Part shown: positions 23,281 to 34,779 of the stretch, one piece after another | Layout of the letters: each line of letters begins with the position of its first letter | Numbering within the stretch: position 1 is the stretch's first letter | Source of the DNA: Theodoxus fluviatilis | Taxonomy: Eukaryota > Mollusca > Gastropoda > Cycloneritida > Neritidae | Length of the DNA: 42,500 nucleotides | Assembly (NCBI GenBank): GCA_034096865.1 | Contig: JAWQFJ010001241.1 | Span: 163,941 to 206,440, forward strand | Direction of reading: 5' to 3' | Notes under the pieces: generated by a model | Database searches by the model: none | The model's input: only the letters and a program-made list of their open reading frames with translations | Told to the model about the DNA's origin: nothing | Program-made: the position numbers and the translations under genes

Positions 23281-23358
23281 TTCCAGCTTACGTCGATGTT
23301 GAAATGAGTATTATGGATATTCCAGCTGACGTTGATGTTGAAATGATAATCATGGATA
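23281..23358. repeat. 39-bp direct repeat, two copies
   Basis: TTCCAGCTTACGTCGATGTT at 23281 and TTCCAGCTGACGTTGATGTT at 23320 begin two adjacent 39-bp units that match at 34 of 39 positions by hand alignment. Confidence 0.8.
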
Positions 23359-23785
23359 TAATATGTTAGGGGAAATATAGTGACTATGAGTTGAAGAGGT
23401 AGACTGGATAAAGCTCATTTACCTCGCTACACGTTGTAATCAGTAACTATACGCGGTGTTTGTTGTTCCTCCACATTACTAACATCCTTATTAAGTTCAT
23501 TCCCCCAAATGGAGTTTTTCTCTTTTACCCGAGTTTTGAAAACATTGTCAGTCTGGTACCACATGTTTCTTTGTATGTATAACTTGAATTGCTTCATATC
23601 GTTACTTGGACGCTACCATTAGGGTACACTCGGGTGGTTCAACCAAGTCCTTGTTGTATAACAGTTTCCTGACAGTCAAAACTAACCTCTCCTTCCGATG
23701 GCGTGATCAGTGATTGGCGGTTGTGTGCACCTCTCGCCCAAATCGTAACCCCTCGCCTAAAGCTCTTCCCTCTTGTCCTCTCTGA
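23359..23785. other. Non-coding, nothing recognised
   Basis: AT-leaning sequence without a recognisable gene, RNA or repeat. Confidence 0.45.
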
Positions 23786-23878
23786 CCCCCACCCCCTCAC
23801 TACTTTATTGCTCATCTTCACCCCCACCCCCCACCCCCACCCCTCCACCCCCACCACCACCCCCATCCCCACTCCCTC
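23786..23878. repeat. C-rich (CCACCC)n tract
   Basis: CACCCC- and CCACCC-rich, strongly strand-asymmetric stretch. The G-rich complement has closely spaced GGGG runs and could form G-quadruplexes. The opposing Pro-rich and Gly-rich frames are compositional. Confidence 0.85.
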
Positions 23879-24317
23879 TCCTATGTTATGTCAGTTTACT
23901 ATTTTGTAGTTCTCAGCTCTACAATAATTTTAGTAGTCGGTTACGTGGGGATTGTTAGTTGTTACATTTCATTTCCTTGTGAGGCAATACCCAGTTTTCG
24001 TGCATTCGAATAGGAAACAAAGCCTCACCCGTGCGTGTCGGCCTGTCACCCTTGAGTGCACAGTCCTGTGGCGGTGATCTTGGCTTCTCCTTCGTCCTTG
24101 TCAAATCCTTGTCAAGGCGTTTTCATGAGTCACAATGCAAAGTAGGGTTAAAGGGTTTGGCTGTGCTTGACTGGCTTTCGAAACGAAGTCTGGCTTGTCT
24201 TTGCATTTTCATGTGACCATGTGGCCTCTCTATGAAAGTATCTTAATTATCACTGCTTCTTGCCACAATTTGTCTGCCTAGGCGCTACGTGTTGTCTGAT
24301 TCGTTGTTTGCTCCATG

Positions 24318-24321
<4 letters not shown>
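23879..24321. other. Non-coding, nothing recognised
   Basis: Ordinary-composition sequence between two low-complexity tracts. No feature was recognised. Confidence 0.45.
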
Positions 24322-24377
<56 letters not shown>

Positions 24378-24390
24378 TGTGTGTTCATCC
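24322..24390. repeat. (GT)n microsatellite
   Basis: A nearly pure GT run with one TATG interruption. Downstream to about 24660 the sequence remains TGT/TGTATG-rich but without a clear unit. Confidence 0.93.
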
Positions 24391-24730
24391 CTGTGTTTCT
24401 GTGTGGTTTTTTGTCTCTCTGTTTCTGTGTATGTCAGTCAGTTCATGTGTGTTGCGGTCTCTGTGTATGTCGGTTCGTCCGTCTGTCTGTGCGTCTGCGA
24501 ATGTGTTTAGTACGTATATATGTATATATGAATGTATGTGAACATGTTACGTTTGAATGTTAAGTGTGTATGTTGCGTGTGAATATAACGTGTGTGTGTT
24601 ACATGTGGATGTTTTACGTGCGTATATTTGTTACATGTGTATGTTGCGTGTGTATTATTATTCCACCTGGATATATTTCATTATTTATGTGCAAATTTCA
24701 GTTTTATTGAAAAAGGCCTCCTGGAAAAAC

Positions 24731-24734
<4 letters not shown>

Positions 24735-24814
<80 letters not shown>

Positions 24815-24851
24815 CGCTCTCTCTCTCTACCGCTCTCTCTCTCTCTCTCTC

Positions 24852-24894
<43 letters not shown>

Positions 24895-24937
24895 CTCTGT
24901 CTCTACCCATCTCTCTCTTTCTCTATCCGCACCCCCC

Positions 24938-24985
<48 letters not shown>
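24735..24985. repeat. (CT)n array in two blocks
   Basis: (CT)n at about 24735-24900 with CCGCT and CTCGCT variants, then a CCCCCCCC-interrupted region and a second pure (CT)n at about 24944-24985. The Ser/Leu-rich frames spanning it are artefacts. Confidence 0.95.
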
Positions 24986-24988
<3 letters not shown>

Positions 24989-26188
24989 CCTTCCCCTCTC
25001 TTGTTTTTCTCGTGGATACACTGTAAAGCCAGTTCTTACGTCACAGCAGAGGGCCTACAAAGGGGAGATAATCTTGCATGGGCCATTCGCGTCACGCCCA
25101 GGGACCGGTGTCAGGTAGGATCTCGTGTCCCGGCATTGGAAGCTGTCTTCGTGCCTGCCACGCCACGCCCCGCCTCGCCTCACCTCGTCTCGTCATCCCG
25201 CGCTTTCTTTCGACTCCCAACTGTGGCAAAGCGTACCGTCCCCTTTCATTGATTTTCCCCACCCGTAAATTGCCTGCTAAACTCTGTCATTGGCGATCCT
25301 AGCCCAGAGCCTCAGTTGGTCATCCGCTGGGCCTTATGACGGATCATGGGAGGCGTTTGGGCGGCCAACCCCGCACTTAGAACCTTTCCCACCGGTAGGG
25401 AAAAAAAGAAAAAACCCTGAAACTTTTGGCGTCGAGTTCCTTTGAATATTTCCCCCGTCCCTTCTTCGTGCCCAGACCCCTTGAGGTCCTCGTGGCAGCG
25501 AACCTTTTAGGCGGATTTATTCTCTGGGAGGAGACGGTTTTCCCTTCGATGCAGCATGGACTTCCATTGCGAGTGATCCTTCGATTTAGGTCGCTTTATT
25601 GAGATCTTGAAACGGAGTGGAGGGGATTTCGTTTGATATCGGGGAGTGTTCCAGCCGTCGTAAAAGAGATGGGTTGACCTTTGCGCTGTTTGTGCCTCAG
25701 CTCACGGCGACTTAGTCGCCATGACAACGTTCGCTTCCTCTCAGATCCCTGAACTGTCCTCTCGATTCCTTGGGTTTGCGTGTCTTTAGGAAAGACGGCT
25801 TTTCACAGACGGTTTTTCTAATTACCCACACTTGTTGACATAAACGAAACACTGTCGTCGTAATTCGCTGTGAGTAAAAGGCACATATTTGCCTCCTTCG
25901 AGATCAAACGGCGGTTGACAGAAATAAGTGGTGATAAATAGTGCAGCGCTTCCTACCGTCTTCTGTTGTGAGCCACCCTGATATCTTCAGAGTTGCAGGT
26001 GCATAGATGAAAAGTTACAGAAGGCGGGACTGAAAGACGGTTCTAGGCTCGCATCTGCCTTTTGCCTTCACCTGAAGACATGATCGCCTCCAGAGACTGA
26101 GCTGTCAAGGGGTAACGGGAAATAGTGTGGATCGGGTGGCGTTGGCACCATGAGAACGCTGGGTATATATTTGCGCAAGGCGCGCACG
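24986..26188. other. Non-coding, nothing recognised
   Basis: No coding signal was identified. At 25150-25200 the sequence is CGCC/CTCG-rich. From 25300 to 26100 it is ordinary in composition with no open frame of interest. Confidence 0.45.
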
Positions 26189-26266
26189 TGTGTGTGTGTA
26201 TGTGTGTGTGTGTGAGTGTGCACATGAGAGAGAGGGAGAGGGCGAGAGAGGGAGAGAGAGAGAGGG
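26189..26266. repeat. Short (GT)n then (GA)n compound repeat
   Basis: GT units at about 26189-26222 are followed, after a short ACATGA spacer, by GAGAGG-type purine repeats to about 26266. Confidence 0.88.
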
Positions 26267-26844
26267 ATGTGTACCTTGAAGTGCTGAAAGATATCTATGC
26301 AATTCGTGTGTTAGCAAGCGCGCGCACGTATGTGTAGGGATGTCAGACGAGCAGGTGGGAAGGCAGGCTGGTGGATTGACATTGACGGACTGACTGTGAG
26401 TGTGTGCTTGCACGTGCATTTCTGTTTCCTTGGCTGTGTGTAGTGCTCGTTGCCTGTGGGCAATATTTTTCTCATATATGCAACTCTCCTTGCGTCTTTT
26501 AATTATCATTTTGGATGACACCTTCTTTATACACTCACCTTCGTTCATCAGTCCATGTTTACATACACTAAACTTATTTCAAGTTATCTAGCTCTCTCTG
26601 CGATTTCTTTCGGTGAAAACGCTATACTTTCAAACAATCGGACAACTTTCTGGCCGCTCATTGTCTCTACTGCGCTCGCGCACCGCGAGCAAATAAATCG
26701 GCCATTACATTTTGTGTGCTGGCTCTTTCGTCTATTTCCTCCTTTTTATTTTCTGTTTTATTTCGCTTTTATCTGGCCATCTTTCTTGTATGGGTGAGTC
26801 TGTCTCTCTGTCTGTCTGTCTGCTCAGATAAGCATCTGCTGCGC
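26267..26844. other. Non-coding, nothing recognised
   Basis: No gene, RNA or clear repeat was recognised. A short CTGTCTGTCTGTCTG run occurs at about 26808-26824. Confidence 0.45.
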
Positions 26845-26867
26845 GGGGGGGGGGGGGGGGGGGGGGG
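26845..26867. repeat. Poly-G homopolymer (23 nt)
   Basis: A run of about 23 G residues followed by AGGGAGGGGG, a strong G-quadruplex candidate and a likely length-error site. Confidence 0.9.
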
Positions 26868-27470
26868 AGGGAGGGGGCTAACAGCCTTCTCTCCCTTTAC
26901 GAGTTGGGTAACGACGTGCTCTGTGCATCCCTTTTGATCGCCTTTGCTCCCCTGACGCGAGATAGCCCCGCTATCTGCTCTGGAGCGTTGGGTTGCAGAG
27001 GCTGGCCCGCTTTTGATTGAAGCCCAACTATCGATGTAGACTTCGCTCGTAACGACTTAGCCGATATAGGTTTCAGCCAGAACCAGGGGCACTTGATAAG
27101 CGCGGCTGGGGAGATGGAGACACCGGGAGAAAACTGGTCGGCGTCTTGACCTTAATTGTGGCGACCGCTTCTTGGGCAGTTACCCGGGCTACCTTGTTAA
27201 GATATGCAGATAGAGTCCCTGCATGTCTTGTGTAATGCCGTGAGAAAGTCCTCAATGAAGGACTCTGCTTTGTGGTTGTCGATGTCTAGGGTCCCCTACC
27301 TCCTGTAGTGCCTGATTCTACTCCACCTTCAACTCCTCTCCATGTCCGGTGCAAGCTCTTCCTCTCCATGCTTTCCTATGCATGATGTTCCTCCTGTTAC
27401 GTCTTCATGTACTTCTGCTCTTCACTGACTCCTTGCTCTTAAATTTCCATTTGTTATACCTTATTCAGCA
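26868..27470. other. Non-coding, nothing recognised
   Basis: Ordinary sequence with short frames only. No recognised product. Confidence 0.45.
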
Positions 27471-27660
27471 GCTCTTCCTTCTCGTCCTCGTTCTCCTCCT
27501 CGTCCTCCTCGTCCTCCTACCCCTTTCATTCACCCCCTCCTTCTTCCCCCTCCTCCTTTTCCCTTTTTCTTCCCCCTTCTCCTCCCCCCTCCCTCCTCCC
27601 CTCTCCTCTCCCTCCTCCTCCCTCCTCCCCTCTCCAATCTTCTTTATTCTTCTGCTTTTC
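27471..27660. repeat. Pyrimidine-rich CTCCTCCC tract
   Basis: CTCGTCCTC units grade into an uninterrupted 103-nt homopyrimidine stretch at 27533-27635 made of irregular CTCC, CCCTCC and TTCTTCC blocks. The Leu/Pro-rich plus frame across it is compositional. Confidence 0.88.
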
Positions 27661-28647
27661 TTTGTGCATCTATGGCTGCTCGAGCTTCTCCTCCTGCCGA
27701 TGCATTTCTGTTCTTCTTTTTATTAAAATACTCGCTGTTACATTCCCCGTTCTGTCTACTCCGTGTCCTTTGTACCTCGCCATGTACAAATCGCTGACGT
27801 TTCTCCCATACTCTAGGAGTGTTCTCGGGCGACATTTCTCCACGTTACGCTCATAGATAACGCCTGCAAGCACGTTGGATTTCCTATCAGCGCTGCTGTC
27901 GTGCTTCAAGGGTGGACTGTGACGCTTCTTCCTCGTCAGAGCTTGCTTGCAGGAACTACATTGTAATACACGGTCCTCCTCCACCGTCACGACGGCTGCC
28001 TGTTTGCCGAAGCCCTCGGGATTGGCAGGCAGACTGCTGAGTTAGCGCTCTCAGGCACGCGCTTCTTTTCTTGTCCACACAGGTGATAGTGTTTTTCTTC
28101 CTCAGGCTTTCGTCCAGCCGCAAGAGCAGCAATTCTTGCCATCGAACCCACGCCATTTGGGTCTTCTGCCGCGGCTGATTTTCTAGAGAGCGTCGTCTGC
28201 ATGTTGACAGGTTGATGACGCACCTCTTCGGCTGACTGTCGTGGAGGTGGTAGTTTTGTCTGCCCGCTGGCCTGGCGTTTGATTGGCAAGGCTTGGGCAC
28301 GGGATTGACTGTTGGGGTGCAATCACTGGCAGCGTGGCATCGCCTCCTTAGAAATTGCGAAGCCTCGAAGACCGTCAACGTCGGTTCAGTGCCGATTGGA
28401 ATCGGGCTGAACGTGTGGTTCGAGCTGTGGGCACTGTCAGTCTGGAAAGGGCATTCTGTCTTCCAGATGAAGAGATAGCTCCATCCTCCCGTTTCCTGCC
28501 GTCATGGACCTGTTCTGCTGTTGCTCGTTTATCATTTTAACTGTCTACGTCGGTTTTGAAATCTGCTCGTATTGCCTTATCTCTGAAAATGGGAACTTTG
28601 TTTGTTCCTCTTCACTGCAACAACCCTGAAATATATTGATTTATTTG

Positions 28648-28648
<1 letters not shown>
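27661..28648. other. Non-coding, unassigned frames only
   Basis: Minus-strand frames at 27670-27990 and 27956-28378 (140 codons) are Arg/Ser-rich with no recognised domain. They overlap short plus frames. Confidence 0.4.
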
Positions 28649-28735
<87 letters not shown>

Positions 28736-28764
28736 ATCACACACACACACACACACGCACACAA

Positions 28765-28812
<48 letters not shown>
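28649..28812. repeat. Compound (CT)n - (CA)n microsatellite
   Basis: (CT)n at about 28649-28698 passes directly into (CA)n at 28699-28812. The CA part holds two identical CGCACACAATCA interruptions that mark an internal duplication. Confidence 0.96.
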
Positions 28813-28813
<1 letters not shown>

Positions 28814-29187
28814 GGAAATCAAGAGAATCATGCATATCTGCCTGTTTTACATTCAGCCCTTGCTAACATAAACTATCCTCCACCCGAAAGAGGGAAATAA
28901 GATAAGGAGGAAGGAGTGACTTCCACATGTGGGCCACACTAACGGAAGCCTATCCGAGGAGGACATCTGTGGATCAGTTGCTGGCATGACTGAGGATGTA
29001 GAAGTCATTTGCGAGGAGAAATGTAGTGGAGCAGGAGGTTGCTGTAGAAGATAAATCAGAGTGCGATTAAACGAGTTATCTGGATAAAAATTATGACGAG
29101 GATGTTTAACGATGGTGATAAAGGTGGTGGCAGTATAAATAACGATGATTTGGTAGTTGTAGCGGTAGGGTGTTTGGTAGTGTTGGT
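28813..29187. other. Non-coding, nothing recognised
   Basis: Unique sequence. The long minus-strand frame over 28853-29557 is driven by the trinucleotide tract inside it and is not supported as a gene. Confidence 0.45.
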
Positions 29188-29325
29188 GGCGGCGGCGGCG
29201 GCGGCGGCACCGGCGGCGGCGGCGGCGGCGGCGGCGGAGGAGGAGGAGGAGGAGGAGGAGGAGGAGGAGGAGGAGGAGGAGGAGGAGGAGGAGGAGGAGG
29301 AGGAGGAGGAGGAGGAGGAGGGGGA
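29188..29325. repeat. (GGC)n - (GGA)n compound trinucleotide repeat
   Basis: About 16 GGC units, with one ACC interruption near 29209, pass directly into about 28 GGA units. The region 29236-29325 is a 90-nt homopurine run. Depending on frame it encodes poly-Ala/poly-Glu on the plus strand, or poly-Ser/poly-Ala and poly-Leu/poly-Arg on the minus strand. No flanking coding evidence was found. Confidence 0.96.
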
Positions 29326-30249
29326 TATTCTTAGCACTCCTGACACAGTGTGACCATACATTCAACACAATGACAAAAATCTGTATGATGTAGATAACAG
29401 TGGCGGCAAAAATGATGATGGCCCGCACAATGATACAAACCTGTAGAACTGTAGAAAATTCCATCGTCCTGGCTATTTCGGGTTTCCTGGAGGAAACTGG
29501 AGCAATGTCTGCTGGAAGAATCAATCTGGGCAGTGGGGAGGGGAGAGAGGAAAACACCGTGGAATGATTGCTGTTTCATCAGTTCTCCTCTACACCCCAC
29601 TCCACTCAACCTCTGCTTTTAAGGTCCGCGAGTGATGAGTGACAGGGCCTCCTGTTTTTGACATCGGTTCCTCCTTCGTTTCAGAGTTTTCACATTTCAA
29701 ATGTAATGAATGGTAAAGTTGCTAATTTTACATGGCTACTTTTATCACCCAAATCTTGTGCTCAAACAGCATTACTCGTACATAAGTGATTTTTGCCCAC
29801 TTGATCAATCCTTGACTACCAACTGACGACACGCGTAATAGCAAGCAGATGGGACGTCTTTGTTTCGTACACTCGTGTAGGGGAATTGAGGAAACGACTA
29901 GGTATCGAGATTTATAGGGAAACCTTAGAAGGTAAAAGGTCATGATGCATGCATTTGTGTGCGTTCTTGTTATTAGGTGGAGGAGCGTGCGTGAGTGCAT
30001 GAATGTTTGGCGTGTCAGTATGTGTTTGTATGAGTGCAAATGTATCGATGAATTGAAGTGGATTGTTTGTTTTCTTACTTATGGTTTTGTTGTCTGCATC
30101 AACTGAGAAACTGAGCGACAGAAGGCTAATGTTGATCTGTTTGTGCAAGGTTTAAAACGCCCGTTATCATTATTCCAATTTGTAACCAACACACATGTGC
30201 ATTTTAAGGAAGATTTGATTCTGACACCTTAAAATCAGTCAACCTGTGT
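29326..30249. other. Non-coding, nothing recognised
   Basis: No coding feature was recognised. A GTGTGCGTTC/GTGTTTG-rich patch lies at about 29955-30040. Confidence 0.45.
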
Positions 30250-30582
30250 TTTATTTCAGTCTTTATCTTTAAAACGCTTCGTGTTGTAGCTATCAATGCG
30301 ATGCAGTGACGTCAGTTGCTCAGTATTGCCCGAGCCAAACCAAATGTTAGCTCCAACAGCGTAAACGTCACCCTTATCACATCGCTCAATGTACGTTTTC
30401 AGGGAGCTGGAGGAGAACGAAAGAAAACACAGCAACGGCTCACGTTGCGAATTGGCACCTAACAGCCAATATTCTGTCTGGCGGCTTGTAAGTCTGTTCT
30501 TTCCAGTCGGAAGGGGGTGGAAATTGGCCGTGGCTCCCATAGAGACGCATGGCGTTGGCTGAGACAGTTCTGCAGTTTCCAA
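30250..30582 (-). other. Possible minus-strand terminal exon, RCC1-repeat-like
   Basis: On the minus strand a 108-codon frame ends in TGA at 30258-30256. AATAAA follows at once (complement at 30250-30255). Near the middle, TTCTCCTCCAG reads as a splice acceptor at about 30412. The residues after it include CDKGDVYAVGANIWFGSGN and then TEQLTSLHRID, which resembles an RCC1 repeat (G-x-V-Y-x-W-G-x-N, later Gly and Ile), with Val in place of the usual Trp and one residue short. This could be the last exon of a minus-strand gene, a decayed copy, or chance. The 3' UTR would be unusually short. Confidence 0.25.
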
Positions 30583-31320
30583 GTCCTTGCCCCCAAGCCA
30601 TTACAGGATGCTGGACCCCGCACTAATTGGGCAAATGTTTGGTTTTTTATCGATCCCTGCTATTTCCTCTCTCCATAAGAAGTGATCAAACACTCCTTCA
30701 TTGATCGGCGGTCCTGGCCCGGAGAGCTGTCTGATTGCTGTTGGGACGTGATGGGGTGGAACAAGATTTTCACGCTTTTTATTTGGTGCGGTCTGGAAAA
30801 GCCGTCTTTTTAAAGAAGTTGGAAACTTTTAAATTGAAAACGCTGAACAGTGTTAGCCGGATAAGTTTACTTGAAAATATAAAAATGCAGACCACTTGTT
30901 TGTGATGTCGTAAAGCGTTTCTCTTTTGGGCATTGCAGAGAGATTTTTAAAGAACACCGTGCATGTGTAGGCCTACTTCTCACATCTTTATTTGTCCTTC
31001 GCTGTTCCTGCTTTCTGTGCTAAATGGCTGTGGGGACATTTGAACTTTTCCATTTTATTTTATTCATAGCTTCCTTGCTACAGAGATCCACCGTCTATCT
31101 TAATGCATGTGCACTGAAGATAAAGGCCTGCAAACTTGCCAGCCTCATCAGGGAGCAAAGGCAAAAATCTGCCAAAATAGAACGGGCATCTGCCTGCTCT
31201 AACATCACTGGAAGCGAGCAGATAACCCGGCTTTAATCCCTCTTTGAACCCAGGGTCACGTCCTTCAGACAGTACGATAGTCTCACGGATGGGTTTGTCC
31301 ACTATCTGTTGTTCAAAGCC
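30583..31320. other. Non-coding, nothing recognised
   Basis: AT-leaning sequence with short opposing frames at 31024-31302. No recognised product. Confidence 0.45.
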
Positions 31321-31482
31321 CTGGATCTCTCTCTCTCTCTCTCTCTCTCTCTGGATCTCTCTCTCTCTCTGGATCTCTCTCTCTCTGGATCTCTCTCTCT
31401 CTGGATCTCTCTCTCTCTCTCTCTCTGGATCTCTCTCTCTCTGGATCTCTCTCTCTCTGGATCTCTCTCTCTCTCTCTCTCT
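31321..31482. repeat. CT/GGAT minisatellite
   Basis: Units of GGATCTCTCTCTCTCT with variable numbers of CT, spaced about 16-32 bp. A GGAT interruption has been copied repeatedly through a CT array. The Leu/Ser/Asp-Leu frames are artefacts. Confidence 0.95.
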
Positions 31483-32459
31483 AGATTGTAGGACCTCTCC
31501 TTGGCCTGCGTCTTGCTCCAGCAGCGCTGATGACCTCTACATCTGATAATGGTCGGGGTGGTTGTCTGGGGCCAGATTTCCATCAAACAGACCTTTCATT
31601 TGGGAGGTCATCGCCTTTCGCTATGGGCCCATAACTGCCAGTCTTCTGCAGATTTACAGCCGCGATTGCTGCCTCCGCCCCTATCTTCTGGAGTGAGGGA
31701 GTGCTTTGGATCTGGCCTCCCTGTGTGTCGTCTTGGTCAGCAGTTGGTCAGCGCTGTTGGCCTTTCCTTGTTGACCTCTTGATGGTCAACTATTGAAGTG
31801 TACCCTGGCGGTTGTTTTCGTTCTTTGGCACCGACCTCGATCACGTGGACAGGACGAAAATAGATTTGTAAAATAGACCATAGTTCAACAGAGTTCTCAC
31901 GTACAACAGATTTTCTGTGACTGTGGAGCGTAGTCGAGTCTAATGCACCGTGGCTGTATTTCGATGACCATCTTTTGCTGTGTGTTACATCAAATTTTGC
32001 ATTGACATTGAAGTGTGTTGTGCTGTTTACCAAAGCAGAAAACATTGAAGTGGTGTTCAAATGTGGAACAGTCTCGGAAGAGATTTCTAGAGAGAACCAT
32101 ATAGTTATGTAACCACTGTCTTGGCAGCAGATTCATTTTGGAGTAGTGATTTTGTTTTTTTATAATGTATCGACAGTGACTTTGTATACACAAAGTGACT
32201 CGGATTGTGATAGGGGACATCTCGGCTGCTGCAGAAGTTGGTGCTACTAATAATTTTTCATATCGCGGCGACGAGTACTGATATTGACATAGCTATCGAT
32301 CTTCGTTGACATAGTTTCTCTGTCGTGATGACCAGAGCTGATGAGAGAAAGGGGACGGAAAGAAGGCGAACGGCTCAAATGACGCATGCTCTCCCTCGCC
32401 TGAGTAGCGCCTTGGTTTGCAACAATACCATCGTTAACCACCCGTCTTGAAGTGTGCTA
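31483..32459. other. Non-coding, nothing recognised
   Basis: Ordinary sequence. Minus frames at 31737-32220 have no recognised motif. Confidence 0.45.
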
Positions 32460-32625
32460 ACCCATCTCTGTCATCGTCACCGCGTTTTACCACCTCTAAC
32501 AACCCACCTTGCAGATAACTATCACATCTCTATCATCTTCACCCCATTGTACCACTCATAACTACCCTACTAACCTTATTTTATCCCATCCTTGTCATCT
32601 TCACCCCATTTTATTCTAGCTGTCT
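32458..32625. repeat. Degenerate tandem repeat, about three units of roughly 60 bp
   Basis: Three successive segments share the order TAAC, CATCTCTxTCATC, TTCACCCCATT, TACCAC. They are well diverged, so the array is old. Confidence 0.6.
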
Positions 32626-32732
32626 CCACCCACTAAATCTCGCTCTCCAACCTTCACTTCTCCACCGGCTCTTTCACATCTGCATCTGTTCCATACTGCT
32701 GTCATCTCAACCTGGAGCCTTATCCTTTTCCA

Positions 32733-32733
<1 letters not shown>

Positions 32734-32771
<38 letters not shown>

Positions 32772-32784
32772 GTCTCTCTCTGTC

Positions 32785-32837
<53 letters not shown>

Positions 32838-32986
32838 TTCTGTCTCTCTCTTTGTCTCTCTGTATATATCTTTGTCTCTCTCTGTGTCTCTCTGTCTTTC
32901 TCTCTCTCTTTCTGTCTGTCTCTCTCTGTGTCTCTGTGTCTGTCTCTGTGTCTGTATGTCTGTCTCTCTGTTTGTCTGTCTGTCTA

Positions 32987-33017
<31 letters not shown>

Positions 33018-33033
33018 TTCTCTCTCTCTCTCC
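32734..33033. repeat. (CT)n / (TCTG)n array
   Basis: About 300 bp beginning as (CT)n, acquiring GTCTCT variants and becoming (CTGT)n near 32985-33010 before returning to CT. Downstream sequence to about 33310 stays pyrimidine- and CCAC-rich without a clear unit. Confidence 0.95.
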
Positions 33034-33315
33034 CGTACCCCTATCTCATCCCTACGCACACCCTCCCATCTCCCGGACTCATTCTCAACCAAATCTCAAC
33101 ATTTCACACCGGACCATCTGTGCAAACTCCTACAACACATACAATCGCACTTTCCATGCCCTCCCCCATCTCTATCCCAGCACACCTCATACTACCTCTT
33201 TGCCCAGCCATTTCAACCCAGTCACGGCCATGCGTCCCACCCCCACCCCACCTCCATCCCTTCACCACCCCCATCCTTTCACTACCACTACCTCCCTTAC
33301 TCTAGCTTAATTATC

Positions 33316-33410
33316 ATTCACGCACGCACACGTTCACACACAGCACGCACGCACGCTTGTGCGCCCACGCACGTGCACGCACGCGCAAACACACACACAC
33401 ACACACACCC
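33316..33410. repeat. CACG / (CA)n tract
   Basis: CACGCACG units followed by (CA)n. Another alternating purine-pyrimidine stretch, shorter than the one at 12.1 kb. Confidence 0.88.
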
Positions 33411-33483
33411 CTCCCCCCTTCACACACATCCTCATTTCAAACACACCTGACTCCTCCATGACCACTGCCTCTCTTCTCCCTCC

Positions 33484-33590
33484 CAAACCTGTCGCACCCT
33501 CTCAACTCCTTCCCCCCCCTACCCCTTCCCCCCCGCCTCCCCCCCCCCCGCGTCCCCTTCCCCCTGCGCCCCCCTCCCCCCGCCTTGCAA
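33484..33590. repeat. C-rich tract
   Basis: CCCC runs separated by short T, G or A interruptions. The complement is G-rich and quadruplex-prone. Confidence 0.85.
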
Positions 33591-34240
33591 GTCTTCGTAC
33601 AGTCTCCCCATCTTCTGCCACTTGCCTGACTGAGATGAAGCGGGGTGTGAAGATGATCACCCCCGGGAGGGCTGGATCTAAGGGCTGACTCCCCTGAGAG
33701 GCTCAATGAAGGGCCAGGCTTTTTACGCCCATTAGTGTTCCTCCTCCCTTCAGCAGGCGTAATTTCGTTCCCCGTGTCTGTCATCGGTGGGGAAGGTCTT
33801 TCATGTTATCACAGTCTGCGAGGCGGAACTTCCTGCAATATCTTCATAAAAGAGAGGAAGGCTTCAGAAGCTCCCCAATTTGCTCTCATCCAGTGACTGA
33901 TGTTTTCTCGCGGATTTCGAATATTTATATGAAAAATATTGCCTACCATTTCGGAAATCGCCCGAGGGATACTAAGGCTGAGGATGTCGGTCCTGACATG
34001 AGGGATGGGGTGTTCATGGAATTCAGTATTTTTGTGATTTTTTTTCTTCTCTTTGACGGTAGGGCATGTAGGATTTACTTTGAAAGTTTACGTAGGTTTT
34101 TAAAAATATTCAGAAAAGTAGACATCACGTTCCTCGTTGGTTTTTTCTTCTTCATAACTTAGACAGTTTAAAAAAATCAACGTTCAGGATAGAGAAAAAA
34201 ATGCTTTCAAAAGGTTTGGACGGTTTCGACAACGCGACGT
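33591..34240. other. Non-coding, unassigned frame
   Basis: Plus frame 33803-34162 (119 codons) contains no domain I recognise and ends in a Phe-rich stretch. Nothing else was seen. Confidence 0.4.
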
Positions 34241-34243
34241 TTG

Positions 34244-34282
<39 letters not shown>

Positions 34283-34309
34283 TGTGTGTGTGCGTGCGTG
34301 CGTTTGTGT

Positions 34310-34368
<59 letters not shown>

Positions 34369-34378
34369 TGTGTATGTG
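34241..34378. repeat. (GT)n microsatellite
   Basis: About 138 bp of GT with GCGTGCGTGC and TTAGTTTG interruptions in the middle. Confidence 0.95.
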
Positions 34379-34720
34379 TGCTTGCATGCGACACTACGCG
34401 CGCGATTGTGCGCGCGCTTATGTAATGTTCAAGTGTTTTTCCCTACTTAAAAACATTTGTTTGTTGTTTGTAAATGGATGTGTTGCAGTGATTGTGATGT
34501 TGTGGTGTTGACTGAGGAAAGGACCTATCCTAATGTGTATTCATGTCGATATCACATCTTTTCATTGTTCTCCTTGCTTCGAACACACGACATGTTTTCA
34601 GTCCTAATCGTCCCGTTCCCTCATTGTAAACCCTGCAGTTAAAATGGCAATGACAGCGACGATGACGACTACGCGAACGAAAATAAAGGGGATGGCGATC
34701 ATGGCAATGATGAGGAATGT

Positions 34721-34779
34721 GATGACGATGATGATGATGATGACGATGATGATGATGATGACGATGATGATGACGACGA
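34721..34779. repeat. GATGAT/GATGAC trinucleotide array beside a splice acceptor
   Basis: GAT and GAC triplets run to within about 30 nt of the first phosphodiesterase exon. The frame that continues into the exon reads the array as Met with Thr interruptions and stays open from 34644, but the exon most likely starts at the TTTTCCAG acceptor at 34808. Confidence 0.9.

Noticed and set aside
28853..29557. 234-codon minus frame with hydrophobic segment, poly-Leu and poly-Arg
   Set aside because: The length depends on the GGC/GGA array. The membrane-like segment upstream has no recognised family and no splice support.
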